Under the pieces are notes generated by a model. It saw only the letters and a program-made list of their open reading frames with translations. It made no database searches and was not told where the DNA came from. The position numbers were made by a program, and so were the translations under genes. 29,581 bases of DNA from a virus. Positions 1-7,183 of the stretch are shown one piece after another (position 1 is the stretch's first letter; each line of letters begins with the position of its first letter). The DNA lies in IMG/VR virus record IMGVR_UViG_3300005613_000309, positions 1 through 29,581 of that record; one strand, 5' to 3'.

Positions 1-123
1 CCTTATGAAATTGTTTGGCTCTGTTCTGCCTGTCATAGAAAAGAACATCAAACAGGACACATTGGTAAAGGAGGAACAAAAGTCCGAACAGAACAAATCA
101 ACTTATAGGTTCGTATATCAAGC
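1..123. repeat. Direct terminal repeat, left copy
   Basis: Bases 1-123 match 29459-29581 exactly. A methyltransferase frame and a nested HNH gene both continue across the join, so this is best read as the overlap of a circular assembly (a circular or circularly permuted genome) and not as a functional repeat. The left copy carries the last 108 bases of the second HNH gene, with its TAG stop at 106-108. The non-redundant genome length is 29,458 bp. Confidence 0.95.
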
Positions 124-487
124 CAAAGTAAGTAAGAAAGAAAGAAACTTAGGTTTAGATGGATTTGAGGAAAAGAAAAAAGAGTTTGAAACTACAACAC
201 GCACAAATAAAGAGACGGCTGATAAGTTTGGTTGTGAAAGAAAAGGAACAGCCAAGAACACTCATCCAACCTTAAAACCAATCAACCTAATGACTTATCT
301 ATGTCGCCTCATAACACCAGAAGGTGGTATAGTCCTTGACCCGTTTATGGGTTCTGGTTCAACAGGTATCGCAGCCTTACTTGAAGGATTTAGATTTGTT
401 GGTATGGAACTTGACCCTGATTACTTTAAGATTGCTGAGGCGAGAATAAATAACTGGGAACAATATAGAAAATTATTAAAAAAATAA
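1..487 (+). CDS. DNA methyltransferase, C-terminal part (continues from the right end of the window)
   Basis: This is the 3' part of a beta-class DNA methyltransferase whose 5' part starts at 27573. The frame enters at base 2 across the circular join, so the ATG at base 5 is not the true start. Visible here are RFVYQAKVSKKERN, a conserved stretch of phage methyltransferases, then HPTLKP, and the S-adenosylmethionine-binding motif I as LDPFMGSGSTG, followed by GMELDPDYF. Motif I lying after the catalytic DPPY motif, which is in the right-hand part, is the order of beta-class N6-adenine or N4-cytosine enzymes. The full protein would be 790 residues, far longer than the roughly 250-450 usual for such phage enzymes, because two HNH genes are nested within it. 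The likely role is self-methylation of phage DNA against host restriction. Confidence 0.9.
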   Translation, partial: LMKLFGSVLPVIEKNIKQDTLVKEEQKSEQNKSTYRFVYQAKVSKKERNLGLDGFEEKKKEFETTTRTNKETADKFGCERKGTAKNTHPTLKPINLMTYLCRLITPEGGIVLDPFMGSGSTGIAALLEGFRFVGMELDPDYFKIAEARINNWEQYRKLLKK

Positions 488-543
488 TAAAGATAATTAC
501 AAACATGACAATTGAATAAAAAATAAAATAAAAAAGAAAGAAT

Positions 544-894
544 ATGAAGATTGAAAAAGTAAAAATTGAGGATATTAAATCAAATCCAAACAATCCAAGA
601 GTTATTAAAGATGACAAGTATAAGAAACTTGTTAGAAGTATTAAAGAATTTCCTGAGATGTTAGAAATCAGACCAATAGTGGTTGATGAAGATATGATTG
701 TATTAGGAGGTAATATGAGATTGAAGGCGTGTAAAGAAGCCGCGCTAAAAGAAGTCCATATTATTAAAGCATCAGAATTAACAGAAAATAAAATAAAGAC
801 AAACAATGGCAAAGAAACACGACCCAGAATGGCACAAAGAGAAGTTGTTAGAGGCTTTAGAAAGAAGTTTAGGAATAGTTACACCAGCATGTAA
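544..894 (+). CDS. ParB/Srx-like N-terminal domain protein, truncated
   Basis: The first ~82 residues have the ParB N-terminal fold pattern: a start resembling KIEDIKSNPNNPR, then a helix ending LVRSIKEFPEM, IRPIVVDEDMIVLGGNMR (the GGNxR box) and LKACKEA. Such proteins often sit beside methyltransferases in phages and are annotated as ParB-like nucleases; no activity can be read from sequence. Family members usually continue another 40-100 residues, with a tail rich in acidic and aromatic residues. Here the recognisable domain stops near residue 82. The last ~30 residues are simply the terminase small-subunit gene read in another frame, over an 89-nt overlap. I infer a truncated but possibly functional protein. 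It lies 56 nt after the methyltransferase with an A-rich leader, so it is probably co-transcribed. Confidence 0.75.
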   Translation: MKIEKVKIEDIKSNPNNPRVIKDDKYKKLVRSIKEFPEMLEIRPIVVDEDMIVLGGNMRLKACKEAALKEVHIIKASELTENKIKTNNGKETRPRMAQREVVRGFRKKFRNSYTSM

Positions 895-1186
895 AGAAGT
901 CGGTATATCGAGAAATACCTTTTATGAGTATTATAAGACAGACGCAGAGTTCAAAGCAAAAGTAGATGATATAAATGAAATCACTTTAGATTTTGTAGAG
1001 AATAATTTATTGAAAAAGATTAAAGAAGGCTCAGAGCGTTCAATTCTTTTCTATATGAAATATAAAGCCAGAAAAAGAGGATACACAGATAGTTTAGATA
1101 TAACATCTGGTGGTGATAAGATTACAGAGATTAGATTAATACAGGTAAAAAATAATGATGATACAGATGGCAACACTGGACATTAA
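806..1186 (+). CDS. terS: Terminase small subunit (DNA-recognition, helix-turn-helix)
   Basis: This 126-residue protein begins with WHKEKLLEAL, then GIVTPACKEVGISRNTFYEYYKTD, a helix-turn-helix typical of phage small terminases that bind the packaging site. After it come an acidic helical segment (FKAKVDDINEITLDFVENNLLKKI) and a SILFYMKYKARKRGY element, which in this family is the oligomerisation region. It lies directly before and overlaps the large subunit by 32 nt, as in most tailed phages. The start overlaps the end of the ParB-like gene. Family recognition is by pattern; the identification is strengthened by the next gene. Confidence 0.85.
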   Translation: MAKKHDPEWHKEKLLEALERSLGIVTPACKEVGISRNTFYEYYKTDAEFKAKVDDINEITLDFVENNLLKKIKEGSERSILFYMKYKARKRGYTDSLDITSGGDKITEIRLIQVKNNDDTDGNTGH

Positions 1187-2339
1187 ACACACAACCGTAT
1201 TTGAGAAGAACTATCAAGCATTACAAACTGAAGATTTAAGATTTATTATTAATCAAGGTGGCTCTCGTTCGTCAAAAACATATTCTATATGTCAATTACT
1301 TATAATATATTGTTTAACAAATAAAAATAAAGTTGTTAGTATAGTTAGAAAATCATTTCCTTCACTCAGAGGTTCGGTTATGAGAGATTTTTTTGAGGTT
1401 ATGAGAGAACTTAACCTTTACAATCAGAACGAGCACCACAAGACAGAAAACACATATAATTTTAGTAATGGTTCATTAGTAGAATTCTTCGCAGTAGATG
1501 ATGAACAAAAGTTAAGAGGTAGAAAAAGAGATGTTCTATGGGCCAATGAAGCCAATCAATTAAACTTTGAGGAGTTTAACCAATTAAATATGAGAACATC
1601 AGAGAAACTTATATTTGACTTTAATCCATCAGACAACTTCCACTGGTTATATGACCTTATAGTAAGAGACACATCAAAACTTATTCACTCAACATACAAA
1701 GATAATCCTTTTCTTCCAAAGGCACAAGTAAAAGAGATAGAAGAATTAATAAAAGTTGATGAAGGTTACTACAGAATATACGCATTAGGTGAGAAATCAA
1801 CAGGAAAGACAACAATCTTTACACACTGGAAGTATTATGAAGGTGAAATAGATGTTAAAGAAACTTTATATGGACTTGACTTTGGTTATAATCACCCATG
1901 TTCTTTAATTGAAGTTAGTTTTATTGAGAACCAGGCATATGTAAGAGAACTTATATATGAAAGTGGTTTAACCGTAAATGATTTAATAAAAAGAATGGAA
2001 GAATTAAACATTTCTAAAAAGACAGAGATGATATGTGATTGGGCAAGACCAGAAATAATAGAAGAATTAAGAAGAAGTAAGTATAATGCTAAAAATGCAA
2101 TGAAAGCTGTTAAGGAAGGTATTGATAGTGTTAAATCAACAGAACTTTATATTCATAAAGAAAGTTTAAATATACTAAAAGAAGTTTCATCTTATAAATG
2201 GAAAACAAATGGTGATGTTGTGTTAGATGAACCAGTTAAGATATATGATGATGCGATGGATGCGATGCGATATGCTATTCACTGGTGGAAGAAGAAAGGT
2301 AAGAAGACAGATACAAATTATTTTAGAATACATTATTAA
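1155..2339 (+). CDS. terL: Terminase large subunit (packaging ATPase and nuclease)
   Basis: This is the motor that translocates DNA into the prohead and cuts the concatemer. The ATPase half shows Walker A as GGSRSSKT (residues 35-42), an adenine-binding or arginine region VRKSFPSLRGS, and a Walker B-like DVLWANEAN (126-134, catalytic glutamate E132). The nuclease half shows acidic residues in LYGLDFG (D242), CDWARPE (D295) and YDDAMDAMRY (D365, D366, D369), the RNase H-like pattern of the PBSX/Terminase_3 family. Its 394 residues fit that family. It overlaps terS; a second ATG at 1167 (MATLDIKH) would also suit the family and may be the real start. A 105-bp gap with a repeat and a promoter follows. 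Confidence 0.95.
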   Translation: MMIQMATLDIKHTTVFEKNYQALQTEDLRFIINQGGSRSSKTYSICQLLIIYCLTNKNKVVSIVRKSFPSLRGSVMRDFFEVMRELNLYNQNEHHKTENTYNFSNGSLVEFFAVDDEQKLRGRKRDVLWANEANQLNFEEFNQLNMRTSEKLIFDFNPSDNFHWLYDLIVRDTSKLIHSTYKDNPFLPKAQVKEIEELIKVDEGYYRIYALGEKSTGKTTIFTHWKYYEGEIDVKETLYGLDFGYNHPCSLIEVSFIENQAYVRELIYESGLTVNDLIKRMEELNISKKTEMICDWARPEIIEELRRSKYNAKNAMKAVKEGIDSVKSTELYIHKESLNILKEVSSYKWKTNGDVVLDEPVKIYDDAMDAMRYAIHWWKKKGKKTDTNYFRIHY

Positions 2340-2366
2340 AGTAAGAAACAGATGTATGATATATAT
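2338..2366 (+). repeat. 29-bp dispersed repeat, copy 1
   Basis: A 29-bp stretch starting at the terL stop and containing GTAAGAAACAGATGTATG is identical to 23260-23288. Both copies lie in non-coding DNA, in the same orientation, and run into AT-only sequence. This copy is about 30 nt upstream of the promoter-like motif at 2395. A shared binding site for a phage regulator or replication protein is the simplest guess. Confidence 0.85.
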
Positions 2367-2394
2367 TATATAATTATATTATTATATCTTTTAG

Positions 2395-2425
2395 TTAGAA
2401 AAAAAAGTAGTTTATCTATTATATA
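2395..2425 (+). promoter_or_regulatory. Phage promoter-like motif (class I) before the tail operon
   Basis: TTAGAAAA is followed by TCTATTATATA starting exactly 20 nt after the first T, 20 nt upstream of the ATG at 2445. The same two boxes with the same spacing occur at 12016, 16645, 18969 and 27493, and on the minus strand at 23239, always just before a gene. The spacing and position point to a promoter, although the boxes differ from the usual Bacteroidota consensus (TTG and TAnnTTTG). Confidence 0.7.
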
Positions 2426-2444
2426 AAAAAACAAAAAAGAATAT

Positions 2445-3014
2445 ATGAAGTTATTTAACTTAAATGAAAAAGAGTATCAAGTTCCAGAAAGCTGGGAAGA
2501 GATGACACTTAAACTATATGTTAATGTAGCAAAACTTGAAGAGAAGAGAGCAGAATACTTTTTAGGTGAGTTATATTTACTTAAAATTATTGAGGCAATA
2601 TGTGATGCTGAAGATGGTGAATTAGATGAATTAACTTTAGAAGTAGTTAATGATATATCATCTTCACTCCATTTCTTACAAGAACACACAGAATGGCCAA
2701 ATGTAAAGACATTAGAGATTGAAGGAATAACATATGTTTTTCCACAGGATTTAAATAAACTGACAATGGGTGAGTATATTTCTATGAAGACATTTCAAGA
2801 GAACGCAAAATCACAATCAGAAGCAATACCTTATATATTGGCAATTATATTAAGACCAGGTAAATTGGTTCAAGATGGTGAGACAGGAGAAGAGAAATGG
2901 ATACAAGATAAATTCACAGCTAATAATATAGATTATAGAAAAGAGTTATTCTTAAATCAACCTGTTATGGAACTTATGGGGCCAATAGGTTTTTTTTTAG
3001 GTGGGAAGCAATAA
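2445..3014 (+). CDS. Tail assembly chaperone, short form (gpG-like)
   Basis: This is an acidic 189-residue protein starting KLFNLNEKEYQVPESWEEMTL, which resembles the tail-assembly proteins of Bacteroidota phages. Such chaperones coat the tape measure during tail building and usually come in a short form and a frameshifted long form. The gene ends with GFFLGGKQ over a run of nine T (2990-2998), where the -1 frame opens into the next 86 codons. It is the first gene after a class I promoter and heads the tail operon. The chaperone call rests on position, size, acidity and above all the frameshift layout. Confidence 0.75.
   Translation: MKLFNLNEKEYQVPESWEEMTLKLYVNVAKLEEKRAEYFLGELYLLKIIEAICDAEDGELDELTLEVVNDISSSLHFLQEHTEWPNVKTLEIEGITYVFPQDLNKLTMGEYISMKTFQENAKSQSEAIPYILAIILRPGKLVQDGETGEEKWIQDKFTANNIDYRKELFLNQPVMELMGPIGFFLGGKQ
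2990..2999 (+). promoter_or_regulatory. Predicted -1 ribosomal frameshift site
   Basis: In the chaperone frame the codons read GGT TTT TTT TTA GGT. T TTT TTA (2993-2999) is a canonical X XXY YYZ slippery heptamer. The zero-frame stop TAA follows at 3012-3014. The -1 frame is open through the site and on to 3259. The layout matches the conserved G/G-T frameshift of tailed-phage tail chaperones. Confidence 0.85.
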
Positions 3015-3259
3015 TATACAAACAATTTAAAGGATTGTTTAGTAAGAGCTCAAAAGAAGACAACCTGGCTTTAGGTCAAGTAAGTATAGACAAAAGATGG
3101 GGATGGCTGGCAATGGTGGATAGATTAAGTAATGGTGATATAACAAAACACGATGAAATTTATGAAAGAAATTATATAGAATGTTTAAATTTACTTTCAT
3201 ATTGGTATGAAAGAGATAAGTATTTTGAACAACAAAATGAAATAAGAAATAGAAAATAA
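2999..3259 (+). CDS. Tail assembly chaperone, -1 frameshift extension (T part of the G-T fusion)
   Basis: After slippage at TTA (2997-2999) the ribosome would continue with AGG at 2999, reading RWEAIIYKQFKGLFSKSS and so on to a TAA at 3257-3259. That adds 86 residues to 185 from the upstream frame, a fusion of 271. The region has no good independent start: no ATG lies near its beginning and the first usable codon is a TTG at 3035 with no suitable leader. The long form would bridge the tape measure and tail tube subunits during tail polymerisation. The added part is rich in Trp, Tyr and charged residues and looks soluble. Confidence 0.85.
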   Translation, partial: RWEAIIYKQFKGLFSKSSKEDNLALGQVSIDKRWGWLAMVDRLSNGDITKHDEIYERNYIECLNLLSYWYERDKYFEQQNEIRNRK

Positions 3260-3269
3260 ATTCTAAAAA

Positions 3270-4904
3270 ATGGCTAACAACACAGTAAGTATAAATAAAA
3301 TAGTTTCAATATTCCAAGATTTATCTATTAGACAAGAAATGGTTTATGACTTTGGTTATGGACCAGCATATAATATAGGTGCATCAAAGGAAATGAAATT
3401 TCCTTATATATGGATTGAAAACAATAATACAACCACACAGAAATCTGATAATGGTTATAAAGTTAATTTATATACATTTACGATATATTGTATGGATAAA
3501 ATTAACTTCGGAGAGGACAATTATAATGAAATAATATCAGATACTCATTACATTTTAGACACTATGGTTGCTGAAATATCACAACATAAATACTATGTTG
3601 ATATGAATTTATCTATTGATGGTGATATAAACTTTCTGCCAGTAGTAGAAGCAACAGATGACAATGTGAATGGATGGCAATGTGATATAACTATTAAACA
3701 TCCTATTAGATATACTTATTGTAATTCACCGATAGAACCAATTACAGGTTATATTACACAACTAAATAATTCATTTGATGAATATAAATTAGTTGGAGCA
3801 ACGGGACCAACAGGGCCAGCAGGACCAACGGGTGCAACAGGACCAGCGGGTGTTAATGGCGCAACAGGACCAACAGGACCAATTGGCGCAACTGGAAATG
3901 ATGGACCAATAGGACCAACGGGCGCAACTGGACCAGCGGGTGTTAATGGCGCAACAGGACCAACAGAAGGATTATGGAAAACATTAGATATTGGAAATAC
4001 TGCCTCTACATTCATAGATATGATGGATTTTGGTATAACGAATTTAGGTTATAATGATTTTGATTTAAATAATACAATTACAAATACAACAGGTAGATTA
4101 AATTGGAATGATACAGATGGAACATTAGATTTAGGTTTAAAAGGTGGTAATGTGACATTACAAATAGGACAAGAAGAAGTTATAAGAGTAGTTAATAAAA
4201 CTGGTTCAAATTTACTTGAAAGTCAATATAATGTTGTTAGAATAAGAACACAAGCAGAAGGTGGGGCACAAGGACAAAGGTTAGCAGTTTTATTAGCACA
4301 AGCAGATACCAAACCCAACCATTCAGGTATATTGGGTGTTGTTACTGAAAATATTAACAACAATCAAGAAGGTTTTATTACATCATTCGGTGCTGTAAGA
4401 AAAATAAATACAACAGGTTCACTTCAAGGTGAAACTTGGTTAGATGGTGATGACTTATGGTTATCAGATACAGTTGCTGGTGGTTTAACCAATATAGAAC
4501 CAACAACCCACCCAGTAAGAATTGGTTATGTATTGTATTCACATGCAGTAAATGGTAAAATATTTGTATCGTTAGATAATGGTGTTGATGAATTAAATGA
4601 ATTACACGATGTAACAATTACATCACCAATTGGGGGTGATACATTACAATATAATTCAACATTATCTTTATGGGAAAACACAAATCCATTTTTTATAATT
4701 GATTTAATGGATAATTCATCGGTTGAATTTTATGTTGTTCAAGACACTAAAATAAATACAATAACAAATGTTGTTAATTCACCAACTATAACGATAGCTG
4801 ATGATGGAGCACCCTATACTTTAACAAATACTATTTTGACTGGAAGTAAAATAACTGTAACATCTGACATACCAAGTGTTATAAAATTAAATATTGAAGA
4901 GTAA
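3270..4904 (+). CDS. Neck/tail-type N-domain fused to a collagen-like stalk and fibre domain
   Basis: This 544-residue protein has three parts. Residues 1-170 ([41 protein letters not shown]) match a small structural family I know from Bacteroidota phages, probably a tail completion or neck component. Residues 176-232 are 19 uninterrupted Gly-X-Y triplets ([12 protein letters not shown]), a collagen-like trimeric rod. Residues 234-544 are rich in Asn, Thr, Gly and Ile, with beta-type repeats as in phage fibres. I infer a virion protein anchored by its N-terminal domain that projects a fibre through the collagen stalk. Its stop codon overlaps the ATG of the adhesin downstream by one base, so the two are translationally coupled. 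Function is by family resemblance and composition. Confidence 0.65.
   Translation: MANNTVSINKIVSIFQDLSIRQEMVYDFGYGPAYNIGASKEMKFPYIWIENNNTTTQKSDNGYKVNLYTFTIYCMDKINFGEDNYNEIISDTHYILDTMVAEISQHKYYVDMNLSIDGDINFLPVVEATDDNVNGWQCDITIKHPIRYTYCNSPIEPITGYITQLNNSFDEYKLVGATGPTGPAGPTGATGPAGVNGATGPTGPIGATGNDGPIGPTGATGPAGVNGATGPTEGLWKTLDIGNTASTFIDMMDFGITNLGYNDFDLNNTITNTTGRLNWNDTDGTLDLGLKGGNVTLQIGQEEVIRVVNKTGSNLLESQYNVVRIRTQAEGGAQGQRLAVLLAQADTKPNHSGILGVVTENINNNQEGFITSFGAVRKINTTGSLQGETWLDGDDLWLSDTVAGGLTNIEPTTHPVRIGYVLYSHAVNGKIFVSLDNGVDELNELHDVTITSPIGGDTLQYNSTLSLWENTNPFFIIDLMDNSSVEFYVVQDTKINTITNVVNSPTITIADDGAPYTLTNTILTGSKITVTSDIPSVIKLNIEE
3795..3965 (+). repeat. Collagen-type Gly-X-Y coding repeat
   Basis: Nineteen consecutive GGN-containing triplet codon units are built mostly from GGA CCA ACA and GGC GCA ACA. 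A longer block encoding [15 protein letters not shown] occurs twice (from about 3831 and 3921), which suggests expansion by internal duplication. Such tracts change length by recombination or slippage. Confidence 0.9.
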
Positions 4905-6073
4905 TGGAAAAAAGATATATCAAAGCAATAGACCCAAATAAATGGATAAGACCAGCTGGCTGGTTACAAATGCCAAATATAACCTCTGCTGATAATAAAA
5001 TTGCGATATTACACGCAGTATATGATAATAAAGAAAATACATTCGCATTAAATCAAGGACAAGGAACTTGTAACTGGAATATAGATTGGGGTGACGGAAC
5101 TAATAATAATTATAACGGAACAGGAGTTCAACAAAAATCATATGTTTACTCCGCAACAACATCACCAATATTAGTTGATGAATGGGGTGAAAACTATAAA
5201 CAAGTTTTAATTGTTATAACATATATTTCTGGACCTTTAACTGGTAATTGGAATTTTAGTCCAACTGCGGCTGTTCGTCCAGGAACACCTCAACTTTTAG
5301 AAATTGTATTTAGTTGGAACTCGTTATTTACTAGTAATAGATATATGCCACTACTAAAATCAATTAATATTGTAAAAGGTATTAGTAGTGGTAGTGCAAT
5401 AAATGGTTTTTCTTTTTTTCCAGCATTAGATAATATAAATTTAGATAATATTATTACAAATACAAATACTCAATCTCAAGCATTTCTATCAAATTCAGGT
5501 AAACTTAGTTTAGGTGATTTAAATTGGGATACAACAGGTATTATTACATCATTTTTTAGTGGTTCTAATATTAGAAAAATTGGGGATATAAATTGTCCAA
5601 CAACAACACAAATGGGTTCAATGTTTTTGAATTGTTCTAACTTAACAGAAATAGGGGATATAAATTGCCCTTTATCTACTAATTTAAGTGTAACATTTCA
5701 GAATTGTAAAGAACTAATTTCAATTGGTGATATAACTTTAAGTGCTGGATTAACAACATTATCCTCTGCATTTAGTGGTTGTTATAAATTAAGAAGAATT
5801 GTTTTTTTAAGTGATTTAAGTTCATTAACTACTATCACTTCTACATTTTTAAGTTGTCAATCTTTAGAATATGTTAGATTACCAAATCTTATTATATCGG
5901 TTGTTTTATCAAATGGTAATCTTGAGAGACCAGCAATAATAGATTTATTTAATGATTTAGGAACACCTGGAACAACAAGGATAATAAATATATCAGGTAA
6001 TCCAGGCACTCCTGATTTAACTGCTGCTGATTTATTAATTGCAACATCAAAAAATTGGACGGTTACCTTATAA
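4904..6073 (+). CDS. PKD-like plus BspA-type leucine-rich-repeat tail adhesin
   Basis: Residues ~55-85 hold WNIDWGDGTNNNY and a downstream KSYVYS, the signature of a PKD-type beta-sandwich (WGDGT). Residues ~145-330 hold about five imperfect 23-25-residue units of the kind IGDINCPTTTQMGSMFLNC then SNLTE, typical of BspA/DUF285-like leucine-rich repeats. Both modules are common in surface adhesins of Bacteroidota and their phages. Placed just after a collagen-stalked fibre protein and inside the tail operon, this is a good candidate for the receptor-binding tip. No signal peptide is visible, consistent with a virion protein. The ATG overlaps the preceding TAA in a TAATG arrangement. Confidence 0.65.
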   Translation: MEKRYIKAIDPNKWIRPAGWLQMPNITSADNKIAILHAVYDNKENTFALNQGQGTCNWNIDWGDGTNNNYNGTGVQQKSYVYSATTSPILVDEWGENYKQVLIVITYISGPLTGNWNFSPTAAVRPGTPQLLEIVFSWNSLFTSNRYMPLLKSINIVKGISSGSAINGFSFFPALDNINLDNIITNTNTQSQAFLSNSGKLSLGDLNWDTTGIITSFFSGSNIRKIGDINCPTTTQMGSMFLNCSNLTEIGDINCPLSTNLSVTFQNCKELISIGDITLSAGLTTLSSAFSGCYKLRRIVFLSDLSSLTTITSTFLSCQSLEYVRLPNLIISVVLSNGNLERPAIIDLFNDLGTPGTTRIINISGNPGTPDLTAADLLIATSKNWTVTL

Positions 6074-6091
6074 ATATAAAATAAAAAAAAT

Positions 6092-6250
6092 ATGGAAAAT
6101 ACAAGTGGGTTTTATAAGTGGGATGAAGAGCAATGGTTTTATGCACCAAATGCTGTTTATGCACCAACATACACATTACTGAAAGAATTAAAAGATACTT
6201 ATGAATATCCAGTTGATGGATGGAGTTGGTATGACGAACAACCTGGATAA
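6092..6250 (+). CDS. Small aromatic-rich protein in the tail operon
   Basis: This is a 52-residue reading frame from ATG 6092 to TAA 6250 with an A-rich leader. It is rich in Trp and Tyr: GFYKWDEEQWFYAPN near the start and GWSWYDEQPG at the end. It fills the gap between the adhesin and the next structural gene, and coding-like composition supports a real gene. WYD-type small proteins of this kind accompany fibre genes in Bacteroidota phages. I know no function. Confidence 0.6.
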   Translation: MENTSGFYKWDEEQWFYAPNAVYAPTYTLLKELKDTYEYPVDGWSWYDEQPG

Positions 6251-6265
6251 AAAAATATTTAAATT

Positions 6266-6706
6266 ATGCCATTAAAAAAATGTAATCAAGACGGAAAGTT
6301 AGGATGGAAATGGGGTGATGAAGGTTACTGTTATGTTGGGCCTAACTCTAAACAAGATGCTATTAAACAAGGTATAGCAATTGAAGGTGATAAGTTCGCT
6401 GATAGTTATAATGATTACCCAAAACAAGCATCGGAAAATGCAAAAATAGCATTAAGATGGGCTGAGAAAAATGGATGGGGTAGTTGCGGAACACCAGTAG
6501 GAAAAGCCAGAGCAAATCAATTAGCAAAAGGAGAAGCAATTTCAAGAGAAACAATAGCAAGAATGGCAGCATTTGAAAGACACAGACAAAATAGTCAGAA
6601 AGATTTAGGAGATGGATGTGGTAGATTGATGTGGTTAGCGTGGGGTGGTGATGCTGGTATAGAATGGGCGCAAAGAAAACTAAAACAAATAGATGAAAGA
6701 AAATAG
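6266..6706 (+). CDS. Conserved phage structural-module protein (GWKWGDEGYCY / NGWGSCGT domains)
   Basis: This 146-residue protein has two recognisable elements. Residues ~10-30 (GKLGWKWGDEGYCYVG) resemble a short domain often found at the ends of phage head proteins. Residues ~50-146 (YPKQASENAKIALRWAEKNG, SCGTPVGKARANQL, GCGRLMWLAWGGDAGIEWA) match a domain I recall at the C-terminus of prohead proteases and other head proteins in Bacteroidota phages. Here it stands alone in the tail operon. Three Cys and several buried-looking Trp suggest a compact fold. The enzymatic role is unknown; I would not call it a lysin. It overlaps the next gene by 14 nt. Confidence 0.55.
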   Translation: MPLKKCNQDGKLGWKWGDEGYCYVGPNSKQDAIKQGIAIEGDKFADSYNDYPKQASENAKIALRWAEKNGWGSCGTPVGKARANQLAKGEAISRETIARMAAFERHRQNSQKDLGDGCGRLMWLAWGGDAGIEWAQRKLKQIDERK

Positions 6707-7175
6707 CAACCTTATAAAAACATTAGATGAGTTAGGTGAAGATTTAGTTAAGACATTAGTTAAAAACCTACTTAAAGCAGATAAAAAAGCAACAGGAACA
6801 CTTATAAAGAGTATTGATTATAAATTAGTTGAGAAAGCAAATGGATTAATGGTTCAATTATTAGCGGCTGATTATTTGACTAATGTTGATGAGGGTAGAA
6901 AAGCGGGTTCAAAACAACCACCTTTAAAATCTTTAGACAGATGGGTTGTAGCTAGAAAAATAGCACCAAGAGATAAGAAAGGTAAATTTATATCAAGAAA
7001 GAGTATTAAGTTTTTAATAGCCAGAAGTATCGCAAAAAGGGGTATTAAACCAACAAATGTAATACAAAAGACAATTGATGAGGTTTATTCTAAAAAGAAA
7101 ACTTTAATTGAGAAAGCAGCAATTGAAGATATAAATGCTTTGATTGATAAGATAATTATCAATGATAAAAAATAA
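6693..7175 (+). CDS. HK97 gp10-like tail-completion/neck protein
   Basis: This is a basic 160-residue protein. A helical start (LDELGEDLVKTLVKNLLKADKKATGTLIKS) is followed by beta segments, then VDEGRKAGSKQPPLKSLDRWV and a C-terminal IARSIAKRGIKPTNVIQKTIDEV. This is the pattern of HK97 gp10-like proteins in Bacteroidota phages, thought to sit at the head-tail interface or tail terminator. It overlaps the upstream gene by 14 nt and is followed after 8 nt by the next tail gene. Confidence 0.65.
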   Translation: MKENSNLIKTLDELGEDLVKTLVKNLLKADKKATGTLIKSIDYKLVEKANGLMVQLLAADYLTNVDEGRKAGSKQPPLKSLDRWVVARKIAPRDKKGKFISRKSIKFLIARSIAKRGIKPTNVIQKTIDEVYSKKKTLIEKAAIEDINALIDKIIINDKK

Positions 7176-7183
7176 AAAATTAA

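Noticed and set aside
5-487. Stand-alone methyltransferase gene starting at ATG 5
   Set aside because: The frame continues upstream across the circular join and the catalytic motif lies in the right-hand part; the ATG is internal.
3035-3259. Independent gene starting at TTG 3035
   Set aside because: No A-rich leader, non-ATG start, and the frame is open back through a slippery heptamer; it reads better as a -1 frameshift extension.
3749-4015. Minus-strand Pro/Val-rich frame, or a CRISPR-like array
   Set aside because: It is the antisense of the collagen codons; the repeats are short codon-level units without unique spacers.
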